A DNA stretch of 64,000 bases from Neobacillus novalis NBRC 102450. Lineage in GTDB: Bacteria; Bacillota; Bacilli; Bacillales; Cytobacillaceae. The stretch lies in the NCBI RefSeq assembly GCF_001591805.1, contig NZ_BCVP01000010.1, positions 1 through 64,000 of the forward strand, written 5' to 3'. Positions 50,344 through 57,860 of this stretch are shown here, in pieces; within the stretch, counting starts at the first letter, position 1, and each line of letters starts with the position of its first letter. A program made the position numbers and the translations under genes. Below the pieces are notes generated by a model. That model ran no database searches, was not told where the DNA came from, and saw only the letters and a program-made list of their open reading frames with translations.

Positions 50344-51357
50344 TTAATCATAATTTAGTCTCGGATCGATAACTTGATAGAGAATATCAATAATCAAATT
50401 GACCGTAATAAATAATATAGCAATCAGCATCGTAACGGCCATAACGGCAGGAAAATCCAAATACGTAATTGCATTTACCGCATATTTCCCTAAGCCAGGC
50501 CAGGAAAAGACCGATTCTACAAGGACACTACCGCCTAAGGAATGGCCAAATGTCATTCCAAGCAGCGTCAAAATTGGCATCATTCCATTTCGTAATGCAT
50601 GCCCGTAAAGCACCCTCGTATCTGTCCCCCCTTTTGCATAGGCGGTTCTAACATAATCACTTTTTAAAACTTCAAGCATACTGGATCTCGTCATCCTTGT
50701 AATCATCCCAATTGTTACCGCAGCTTGAGTAATAGCAGGTAGAATTAGATGAATGATAGCTGATTGGAAAACCGTCCAATTCCCCGAAAGTAATGCATCA
50801 AGAGTATACATACCGGTAATCGTTACTGGAGGCGACAGCCCCGTGTCCAACCGGCCAGATCCCGGAAGTATACCGAGTTGGAGATAAAAAAAGAGGAGAA
50901 GTAAAATTCCGAGCCAAAACGCAGGCATGGCAACTCCCATTAACGACATGACACGTGTAAACTGATCTGCTATTTTATCCTTCTTATTCGCACTAATGAC
51001 GCCAAAAGGTATCCCTATTAAAATAGTGATGAACATCGAGAATAACGTTAATTCAAGCGTGGCTGGAAAATAAGCCTTAATATCCTCGATTACTGGCTGG
51101 TGGCTAAAGTTACTAAATCCAAAATCACCATGAACCAGGTTGTTCATATACGTTCCATATTGAACATATAGCGGTTTATTCAATCCCATTGTTTCACGGA
51201 GTTCTTCAATTACCTTTGCATCGGCATGAGGTCCTGCAGCTAATCTTGCCGGATCGCCGGGAATTGTATTTGAGATAAAGAAAGTCAAGACAGTGATGCC
51301 AAAAAGGATCGGAAACATTAGTAAGAGTCTCTTTATTATGTAACGGAGCGCATCCAT
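50344..51357 (-). CDS. ABC permease (DppB/OppB type)
   Basis: A 337-residue membrane subunit. It starts MDALRYIIKRLLLMFPILFG and has TIPGDPARLAAGP, the EAA-type loop MLEVLKSDYVRTAYAKGGTD and about six helices, as in DppB. ATG 51357 follows GGAGGGGAG; the longer frame to 51444 would overlap the ATPase gene and lacks a start site. Confidence 0.92.
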   Translation of the reverse strand: MDALRYIIKRLLLMFPILFGITVLTFFISNTIPGDPARLAAGPHADAKVIEELRETMGLNKPLYVQYGTYMNNLVHGDFGFSNFSHQPVIEDIKAYFPATLELTLFSMFITILIGIPFGVISANKKDKIADQFTRVMSLMGVAMPAFWLGILLLLFFYLQLGILPGSGRLDTGLSPPVTITGMYTLDALLSGNWTVFQSAIIHLILPAITQAAVTIGMITRMTRSSMLEVLKSDYVRTAYAKGGTDTRVLYGHALRNGMMPILTLLGMTFGHSLGGSVLVESVFSWPGLGKYAVNAITYLDFPAVMAVTMLIAILFITVNLIIDILYQVIDPRLNYD

Positions 51358-51380
51358 TCCTACTCCCCTCCTTCGATTTG

Positions 51381-52376
51381 TTATGAAATAATGAGCCGCG
51401 GCTTTTCCAGTTGGGCTGGCTGAACATGGATACAAGCCGCCCAATGGCCCATTTCCTTTTCCCTCAGTTCAGGAACCTCCGTTTTACATTCTGCTGTTGC
51501 TACTGGACATCTTGTATGGAAAGGGCATCCACTTGGCGGATTCACCGGGCTTGGGAGATCACCTTGTAAAATGATCCTTTCTCGTTTCTTCGTCGGATCT
51601 GGCTGAGGCACAGCCGTCAATAAAGCCTTTGTATAGGGGTGCAACGGATTCTTATATAAATCCTCGACATTGGCAATCTCCACAATTTTCCCTAAATACA
51701 TCACAGCAACGCGATCGGAAATATGTTGAACAACGGAAAGATCATGGGAAATGAACATATAACTTAAATTAAATTCCTTTTGCAGATCGACCATCAAATT
51801 CAACACCTGCGATTGGACAGACACGTCCAGGGCAGACACAGGTTCATCGGCAATAATGAGTTTCGGGTTTAACGTTAGGGAGCGGGCAATGCCAATCCTT
51901 TGCCTTTGACCTCCGGAAAATTCATGAGGATACCGATCTAACTGCTCTTTTCGAATCCCGATTTTATCGATTAAAGATTCAATTATTTTCATTCGTTCTG
52001 CCTTGTTATTCATTCCATGGACAATCAATGGAGTCTCTAGAATACTCCGAATCTTACTCCTTGGATTTAAGGAAGCATAAGGATCCTGGAAGACTAACTG
52101 CATATCTTTACGGACAGTTTTCATTTCTCTTCTCGGCAGATGGGTAATGTTTTTCCCGTTAAAAATGATTTCCCCTGAGGTCGGTTTTAAAAGTTGGAGA
52201 ATCGTGCGGCCAAGACTGGATTTCCCGCAGCCAGATTCTCCGACAATACCTAATGTTTCACCGTGTTCAATGTGGAGGCTGACACCGTCAACAGCTTTTA
52301 CTATTTTCTTTTCACCTAAAAATCCTTTTTTAATGGTGAAGTGTTGTTTCAAATCCTTTACTTCGAGAAGTGTCAT
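51381..52376 (-). CDS. ABC transporter ATPase (DppF/OppF type)
   Basis: A 331-residue ATPase. Walker A GIVGESGCGKSSLGRTIL, signature RYPHEFSGGQRQRIGIARSL, Walker B PKLIIADEPVSALDVSVQ, and the C-terminal oligopeptide/dipeptide transporter domain with a cysteine motif (GCPFHTRCPVATAEC) that in relatives binds an iron-sulfur cluster. It overlaps the preceding ATPase gene by 47 nt, with its own AAGAAGGAGG site inside that gene. Confidence 0.93.
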   Translation of the reverse strand: MTLLEVKDLKQHFTIKKGFLGEKKIVKAVDGVSLHIEHGETLGIVGESGCGKSSLGRTILQLLKPTSGEIIFNGKNITHLPRREMKTVRKDMQLVFQDPYASLNPRSKIRSILETPLIVHGMNNKAERMKIIESLIDKIGIRKEQLDRYPHEFSGGQRQRIGIARSLTLNPKLIIADEPVSALDVSVQSQVLNLMVDLQKEFNLSYMFISHDLSVVQHISDRVAVMYLGKIVEIANVEDLYKNPLHPYTKALLTAVPQPDPTKKRERIILQGDLPSPVNPPSGCPFHTRCPVATAECKTEVPELREKEMGHWAACIHVQPAQLEKPRLIIS

Positions 52377-53343
52377 CCTCTTCCACCTCCTTCTTAAACA
52401 ACCAGCATGCTGTTATATGATCTTCTCCAACCTCTTGCACCGGCGGAATTTCCTGTTTGCAAATATCCATTTTCTTACTGCACCGATCGTAAAATCGGCA
52501 TCCTGACGGCATTTGATCAGGTGATGGAACCATCCCGGAAATGGAGCCTAGTTTTTCCTTTCTCTTCCCTAGTTTAGGAATGGATTCAAGCAATCCTTTC
52601 GTATAGGGGTGCTTAGGATTCAGGAATAACTCCTTTACATTTGCTTGTTCCACCACTTTTCCGGCATACATTACAATTACCTTGTCGCAAACCTCAGCAA
52701 CAACACCAAGATCATGGGTAATCATAATAATCCCCATATCATTTATTTGTTTAAGATGGTTCATCAAATCGAGGATTTGCGCTTGAACGGTTACGTCTAA
52801 AGCAGTTGTTGGCTCATCGCAAATTAACAACTTTGGATGGCAAGCCATCGCAATCGCAATCATGATTCTTTGTCTCATCCCGCCTGATAATTGATGAGGG
52901 TATTCATTTACAAGGTCTTCAGCCCTAGGCAAGCCGACTTCCTTTAACAGTTGAATGACTCTTCGCTTTCGCTCCGCCTTGTTACTATCCGTATGAAGGA
53001 TTAGCGCTTCTTCGATTTGCCTTCCAACTGTATGAAGAGGGTTTAAAGAGGTTAGCGGATCCTGAAAAATCATCGACATCTGGTTACCACGAACTTTCTC
53101 CAGCCGCCGTTTAGAAAATTCGGTCACATTCTCATCATCCAAGAGAATCGATCCTTCGAGCTTTGCCTTTTCAGGAAGAAGTCTCATGATTGATAATGCC
53201 GTCAAACTTTTTCCGCAGCCAGACTCGCCGACAATTCCTACTGTTTCTCCTTTTTCAACTTGAAAAGAAACATCATCTAAAATTTTTGTGTATTTTCCTT
53301 CTCTTTTTAAGGAAAGAGCTACGTTTTTCACTTGAAGCAGCAT
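52330..53343 (-). CDS. ABC transporter ATPase (DppD/OppD type)
   Basis: A 338-residue ATPase. Walker A GIVGESGCGKSLTALSIM, signature YPHQLSGGMRQRIMIAIAMA, Walker B PKLLICDEPTTALDVTVQ, and a C-terminal cysteine motif GCRFYDRCSKKMDIC. ATG 53343 follows AGGAGGTG; the frame extending to 53370 overlaps the GntR stop and is less likely. Confidence 0.93.
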   Translation of the reverse strand: MLLQVKNVALSLKREGKYTKILDDVSFQVEKGETVGIVGESGCGKSLTALSIMRLLPEKAKLEGSILLDDENVTEFSKRRLEKVRGNQMSMIFQDPLTSLNPLHTVGRQIEEALILHTDSNKAERKRRVIQLLKEVGLPRAEDLVNEYPHQLSGGMRQRIMIAIAMACHPKLLICDEPTTALDVTVQAQILDLMNHLKQINDMGIIMITHDLGVVAEVCDKVIVMYAGKVVEQANVKELFLNPKHPYTKGLLESIPKLGKRKEKLGSISGMVPSPDQMPSGCRFYDRCSKKMDICKQEIPPVQEVGEDHITACWLFKKEVEEDDTSRSKGFETTLHH

Positions 53344-53366
53344 AGGTAAAACACCTCCTCCTAATG

Positions 53367-54017
53367 TCAAAAAACATCCATCTTTTTCAAGTCTTTAAGG
53401 GTGTGCAGATAATGATCGGAAAATGCCTTTTTTACTTTCTCTAAATCTTTTGATTTTAGGACATCTAAAAGATGTTTGTGGATATCGACCACGAGTTTTG
53501 CCCTTTCAGGAACTACGCTTGCTACAGTAAGAAACATGGCTCCAACCTGAGTATCTAGCTGCTGGTGCATATGAATTAATCGTTGATGCTTTGAAGCCAG
53601 CACAATCGTATGATGGAAAGAAATATCACATTTTGCCTCACGTTCCAAGTCTTCCTCTTGATAGGCCGTTTTAAATTCCCCTAATAATTCTTCTAATCTC
53701 AAAAAGTCATTGGTTGTTAAGTTTGGTGCAGCCAATTCAGCTGCTTTTCCTTCAAGCAAGGCTCGCATCGTATAGATTTCATAAGCATCCTGGTTAGATA
53801 ATGTTGTAACAAATGTGCCCCTATTTGTTTCATGATTGATTAGTCCTTCATTCTGAAGCATTCTTAACGCCTCACGAATAGGGCCTCTCGAAATGTTTAG
53901 TTTTTCTGCAAGCTGAACCTGATTTACCTTCTCACCAGGTTTTAGCGTCCCATTCATAATCATTTTCCTAATTAAACCGGCCACGTGATCTGAAAGATTT
54001 TGATAGTTTATTAACAT
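53367..54017 (-). CDS. GntR-family regulator (FadR/FCD type)
   Basis: A 216-residue regulator. The winged helix is visible as GTLKPGEKVNQVQLAEKLNI and SRGPIREALRMLQNEGLI, and the FCD ligand domain has the metal-binding residues of CDISFHHTIVLAS and DIHKHLLDVLKS, ending SDHYLHTLKDL. Members respond to small carboxylic acids. The gene overlaps the upstream dehydrogenase gene by 7 nt, so it is co-transcribed and probably senses a pathway intermediate. Confidence 0.88.
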   Translation of the reverse strand: MLINYQNLSDHVAGLIRKMIMNGTLKPGEKVNQVQLAEKLNISRGPIREALRMLQNEGLINHETNRGTFVTTLSNQDAYEIYTMRALLEGKAAELAAPNLTTNDFLRLEELLGEFKTAYQEEDLEREAKCDISFHHTIVLASKHQRLIHMHQQLDTQVGAMFLTVASVVPERAKLVVDIHKHLLDVLKSKDLEKVKKAFSDHYLHTLKDLKKMDVF

Positions 54018-55054
54018 ACTGTTTCACCAGATTCATATTTTTCTTTTAGTTTAGATAAATTTTTCCAATCCATTTGAGCAGCCCCTGATTCAATATCTTT
54101 AATGAGGGAAATAAGTAATTGAGTTAATGGCATTTGAATCTGGTGCTTTGCGCCGATTTCAATAACTGGCACTAATTGAAAATCGATTTCTGTCTTACGC
54201 TTTCGTACTGCTAAATCCCGCCAGATTCCACTTTTCGCCTTTTTATTGGTTGCCATCCGCTTAGCGAGTTTTTCTAATTGTGCGTTCAAAACCAGTTCAT
54301 TTCGCGTTTCTCTTGGATAGATATAGGTTGGTTCCCAATCATCAAAGCCTAGCGGTTGAATTCCTTCCTTCGCTGCAACCTCAAGTATTTCTGAACATAG
54401 TTCCATCAGCGTTGGACGAAACTCTTGTTTTATCACAACCTCTGCCATTGTTTCATCCACTAATGCCGTTGCAAATAAAAGCCCTGCATAGGAAAGTTTC
54501 CCCCATAAATAACCCCAAATATTGTTTGTTACCTCAACTGGACCCCAACAGGTTAAAATATCCTGTAAATCCAGCAGCCTTTTCGTTATTGATCCGTCCA
54601 ACTCCCCTAAATAGATGGAGGCAACCCCTCCATAAAGAATCTTCCCAGGGGATAAATAATCTGCGGAAAAATTAACAAAGCAGCCAATCGTTCTTTCTTT
54701 CCCAATTATCTTTGAAATCACATTTTCACAAAGTCCATTTTGAAATGATATTATTTTTGAATTTTCCGATAATAAAGGCAATACTGATCTAATGGCTTCT
54801 TCTGTGTGCTGCGCTTTCACACATAAAAAAACTGTATCTAACATTTTTCCTCTTCTAATTAATTCGTTGGGTGTGTACGCCGAACATTGTACCGTAAATG
54901 TTTGATCCGGCCCTTCAATCGTTAAACCATCGTCATTCATTTTGTTAATATGGTCTTCAGCAATATCACAAAAAGTAACTGGTTTTCCATCCTTTACAAG
55001 GTAAGCCCCTAGGACACCTCCGATTGCACCTGCCCCAATAATGGTAATATCCAT
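54011..55054 (-). CDS. Ketopantoate-reductase-like dehydrogenase (second of two)
   Basis: A 347-residue ApbA/PanE-superfamily oxidoreductase beginning MDITIIGAGAIGGVLGAYLV, with FQNGLCE, GYLWGKLSYAGLLFATALVD and TNKKAKSGIWRDLAVRKRKT. The last block is nearly identical to that of the paralogue at 42433-43479, where it reads KNKKQKSGIWRDLAIRHRIT. The pair probably acts on related substrates. ATG 55054 follows AGGGGGG; the longer frame to 55090 overlaps the SDR gene. Confidence 0.82.
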   Translation of the reverse strand: MDITIIGAGAIGGVLGAYLVKDGKPVTFCDIAEDHINKMNDDGLTIEGPDQTFTVQCSAYTPNELIRRGKMLDTVFLCVKAQHTEEAIRSVLPLLSENSKIISFQNGLCENVISKIIGKERTIGCFVNFSADYLSPGKILYGGVASIYLGELDGSITKRLLDLQDILTCWGPVEVTNNIWGYLWGKLSYAGLLFATALVDETMAEVVIKQEFRPTLMELCSEILEVAAKEGIQPLGFDDWEPTYIYPRETRNELVLNAQLEKLAKRMATNKKAKSGIWRDLAVRKRKTEIDFQLVPVIEIGAKHQIQMPLTQLLISLIKDIESGAAQMDWKNLSKLKEKYESGETVC

Positions 55055-55067
55055 ATCCCTAGCCCCC

Positions 55068-55886
55068 CTAAAATAATTGTTGCCCTCCATCTACTGAAAT
55101 CGTTTGACCACTAATATAACTAGCAAAATCTGAGGCAAAAAATAACACGGGATTTGCTATGTCTACTGGTTCTCCAAGTCGTTTCACTGAAATAGATTCA
55201 ATTAAGCCCTCTTGTTGTGATTTAGTCATTCTTTCCCACTGTTTACGGGTAGAGGGATTGGAGAGGACAAATCCTGGTGCAATATTATTAACCGTTATTC
55301 CGAAAGGACCTAATTCCTGAGCCATTTGTCGAGTAAATCCAATTTGACCAGCTTTGGCACTCGCATATGCTTGAATACCTGTTAAACTGGTACTTCGACC
55401 GGCTCCGCTAGAAATATTGATAATTCGTCCATACTTTTGCTTTTTCATATATGGGGCGACAGCCTTTGTTGTAAAAAACGCCCCATCAAGATTAACATTA
55501 AATATTTTTCGCCATTCATCTTCCTGAACATCTTCAATGGGTTGATTCACCTGTCCACAAACCCCACCTGCGTTATTTACCAGGATATCAATTTTCTTAT
55601 ATTTTTCAATTATGTATTGAATGAGATCAATCACTTGTCTTTCCTCGGTTATATCACATGGAAAAATATCAAATTGATTTTGATTCTCAGAATCCTTAAA
55701 TCGATCATTTATATCATTTCTAACCTGTTCAAGTTCCTCAGCTAAGATATCCGTCCCAATCACATTCGCACCTTGACTCGTAAATGCACAACAGATCGCT
55801 GCACCAATCCCATGTGCGGCTCCCGTCACTACTACCGTTTTTCCTGAGAACAGCGAAAAGTGTAAACTGTTAACACTTTCAAACAT
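55068..55886 (-). CDS. SDR-family oxidoreductase
   Basis: A 272-residue classical short-chain dehydrogenase. The cofactor loop TGAAHGIGAAICCAF is near residue 21, VNNAGGV near 103, the catalytic Ser in INISSGAGRST and the Tyr-x-x-x-Lys in YASAKAGQIGFTRQ. It ends with the FabG-like YISGQTISVDGGQQLF. It is the first gene of the 16-gene cluster, with a strong promoter and GAGGTGAG ribosome site upstream. Substrate unknown; an alcohol or keto group generated in the pathway is likely. Confidence 0.88.
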   Translation of the reverse strand: MFESVNSLHFSLFSGKTVVVTGAAHGIGAAICCAFTSQGANVIGTDILAEELEQVRNDINDRFKDSENQNQFDIFPCDITEERQVIDLIQYIIEKYKKIDILVNNAGGVCGQVNQPIEDVQEDEWRKIFNVNLDGAFFTTKAVAPYMKKQKYGRIINISSGAGRSTSLTGIQAYASAKAGQIGFTRQMAQELGPFGITVNNIAPGFVLSNPSTRKQWERMTKSQQEGLIESISVKRLGEPVDIANPVLFFASDFASYISGQTISVDGGQQLF

Positions 55887-55909
55887 ATTATCTCACCTCT
55901 TTATTTTTT

Positions 55910-55939
55910 ATAATAACCGAATGCTTTTCAGAATGTCAA
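55910..55939 (-). promoter_or_regulatory. Sigma-A promoter of the 16-gene cluster
   Basis: TTGACA (55934-55939), 18-nt spacer and TATTAT (55910-55915) on the minus strand, about 25 nt before the SDR start codon. I see no clear GntR operator beside it. Confidence 0.75.
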
Positions 55940-56009
55940 AGAATTTTTAGAATATTTTTAATAATTTTAAAAAGGGAAATTTAAGGAATTATATTAGTAA
56001 ATTAAAAAC

Positions 56010-56055
56010 CGCCCCTCTGCTAGGCTAACTCGTTAGTCAACTCAGGGGCAGGTAC
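56010..56055. repeat. Palindrome GCCCCTCTG / TCAGGGGCAGGTACC
   Basis: CCGCCCCTCTGCTAGGCTAA pairs loosely with GTTAGTCAACTCAGGGGCAG. A variant of the palindrome family upstream of the cluster promoter. Confidence 0.5.
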
Positions 56056-56134
56056 CAAATTTCTAATCAGAGGTTTGAAGATGTCAATAGATAAAAAGAA
56101 AAGAATCCAGAAACAGATTCTTCTCATTTGATCC

Positions 56135-56374
56135 CTATTCTGTTTCATTTGCTTGTACCTCTTCGAAAAACTCCCATGTCAGACCGTTATCTTTCGAAAG
56201 AAACTTCCCTTTTACCTTTCCGCCTCGATAATCGCCGGTTGGCCCTTGATTAATAAGAACGGCTAAATGGTCTTCTTCTTTAAAGGGCAGTTCGGCGGTA
56301 ACGAAAATTTTATTATATTGATCAGGAATCGGAATCGATGCACTCACCCATGAATCTCCACCATCTTGGGTCAC
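56135..56374 (-). pseudogene. C-terminal fragment of a sialidase-like (BNR-repeat) protein
   Basis: The frame contains two Asp-box/BNR-like motifs (TQDGGDSWVSA and SKDNGLTWEFF) of beta-propeller sialidase-like proteins. It continues upstream without a start into the end of the pentapeptide gene in another frame, so only the last blade or two remain. No ribosome site is seen at GTG 56374. Probably a deletion remnant. Confidence 0.6.
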
Positions 56375-56402
56375 ATATAATTCAGGTTCTTCTGGATATT
56401 TC

Positions 56403-57038
56403 CTACTCTTTGATGACCAATCCCATTAGTGTCGCAAATTGAATTGCTTGATATGATGAGACCTTGCAGCCATTTAAATCCTCGATTGCCACGGTCAACG
56501 TATCAAATGTGGAAGTGCTGATATCAATTCCTTTTAATGATGTTTGGTCAAAGTTTGCGCCATCAAGATTACAATGTTTAAATTCTACGTTTTTTAATTT
56601 ACATTCATAAAAATCGGTACTTTTTAATAACGTTTCCTGAAATCTTACTTTTTCCAGCTTTGAATTTGCAAATGTCGTCAAGTTTAAAACGGAATTGTCA
56701 AACTGAATATTTCCAAATCGTGATTCGGTAAAATCCACACCTACTAATTTACTATTTTTAAATACCACTCTGTGAATAGAAGACTTGCTTAAATTGGCAT
56801 TGGAAAAATCGCAGTTTTCAAACGATACATCCGTAATATCAATATTTTTAAAATCAGTATGGTTAAACCGGCAATTCTTAATCATCATATTCGATAATCG
56901 CACTCTACCAACAGCTTCATTTTCAAAAACGGAGTCAACGACCTGACACATTTCTAATTCATGATCTTCTTCATAAAAAATATCTTGAAAATTCCTTGTA
57001 GGTAATTCAACTGAAATTTTAGGTGAGTCAATTTTCAT
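56403..57038 (-). CDS. Pentapeptide-repeat protein
   Basis: A 211-residue protein. From about residue 45 to 180 it consists of A(D/N)LxX-type repeats (for example FNHTDFKNIDITDVSFENCD, FSNANLSKSSIHRVVF), predicted to fold as a right-handed quadrilateral beta-helix. Some members (Qnr, McbG) mimic DNA and protect gyrase; most are of unknown role. The N-terminal 40 residues and the C-terminal helix (CKVSSYQAIQFATLMGLVI) frame the repeat. ATG 57038 has AAGAGG nearby. Its last codons overlap the sialidase-like remnant in another frame. Confidence 0.85.
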   Translation of the reverse strand: MKIDSPKISVELPTRNFQDIFYEEDHELEMCQVVDSVFENEAVGRVRLSNMMIKNCRFNHTDFKNIDITDVSFENCDFSNANLSKSSIHRVVFKNSKLVGVDFTESRFGNIQFDNSVLNLTTFANSKLEKVRFQETLLKSTDFYECKLKNVEFKHCNLDGANFDQTSLKGIDISTSTFDTLTVAIEDLNGCKVSSYQAIQFATLMGLVIKE

Positions 57039-57206
57039 ATTTATGCCTCTTTCATCGAAGATTAGTGGTTATGTATTTTTTAAAAATAGCTTATTATTTA
57101 TACATGACAAAATCTATATTACCTTAAGGGAAGAATATGAGCCAGCCCCACACTAAGCAAATACTTGTATAATAATACCAAAACGATATTAAAGAGAGTG
57201 ATTTTT

Positions 57207-57644
57207 ATGCAGACTTCCAAACTATCAATAAGCGAACCCACGGATAAGATTTACAGTAACATGAGGATAGCTTATATTCTAGCCGTTTTGATCACCATAT
57301 TAATAGGCCTAGCCTCCAGAAAATACGGCCCTCTCCTCCCAGAATTTGTAGCGCAAAACGCCGGGGATGCACTCTGGGCGATGATGGTCTATTTTGGATT
57401 CCGGTTCTTGCTGGTGCGTAATAGTCTCCCCACTGCCATCTGGCTCAGTCTTTTATTCAGTTTCAGCATTGAATTTAGCCAGCTGTATCAGGCAGACTGG
57501 ATTAATCAGATTCGGGGTACAGTCCTTGGTGGGTTGATCCTGGGTAAAGGTTTTCTTACGGCGGATCTCATTCGATATACAGCAGGGATTATCATCGCCA
57601 CTTTCTTGGATAGGGCTGTGCTAATGTTTACTCAACGTAGATAA
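57207..57644 (+). CDS. DUF2809-family membrane protein
   Basis: A 145-residue membrane protein with four helices matching DUF2809 (GLASRKYGPLLPEFVAQNAG, then DALWAMMVYFGFRFLL and SFSIEFSQLYQADWINQIR). Function unknown; members occur singly in many bacteria. ATG 57207 follows AGAGAG; the longer frame from 57165 adds 14 non-family residues. Confidence 0.82.
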   Translation: MQTSKLSISEPTDKIYSNMRIAYILAVLITILIGLASRKYGPLLPEFVAQNAGDALWAMMVYFGFRFLLVRNSLPTAIWLSLLFSFSIEFSQLYQADWINQIRGTVLGGLILGKGFLTADLIRYTAGIIIATFLDRAVLMFTQRR

Positions 57645-57718
57645 CGTTGGTTATCGTTTCAAAGGTCAATTTCCGAGGCGAACAAAAACAAACTAACCCT
57701 TTTACGAACGGATTATAG

Positions 57719-57779
57719 TGTTCATTGAGCGAATTTGCGGGTTCAATGAGCGAATTTTTCCTTTCAATGAGCGAATCCA
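57719..57779. repeat. Three TTCAATGAGCGAAT units in tandem
   Basis: GTTCATTGAGCGAATTTGCG, GTTCAATGAGCGAATTTTTC and TTTCAATGAGCGAATCC, with a period of about 21 bp, between two convergent genes. Confidence 0.7.
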
Positions 57780-57814
57780 AAAAAACAACAATCCTTTAGA
57801 AGTGAGCCAAAAAT

Positions 57815-57853
57815 AAAGAACAGGTTCCCGTTAAAAGGACCCTGTTCTTTTTT
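57815..57853. terminator. Terminator of the Old Yellow Enzyme-type gene
   Basis: AAAGAACAGGTTCC pairs with GGACCCTGTTCTTT around CGTTAAAA, with T/A runs on both strands. Confidence 0.65.
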
Positions 57854-57860
57854 CCTCCGA

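Noticed and set aside
57719-57779. CRISPR array
   Set aside because: Only three short units with 7-8 bp spacers and no cas genes; a tandem repeat rather than CRISPR. No CRISPR seen elsewhere in the window.
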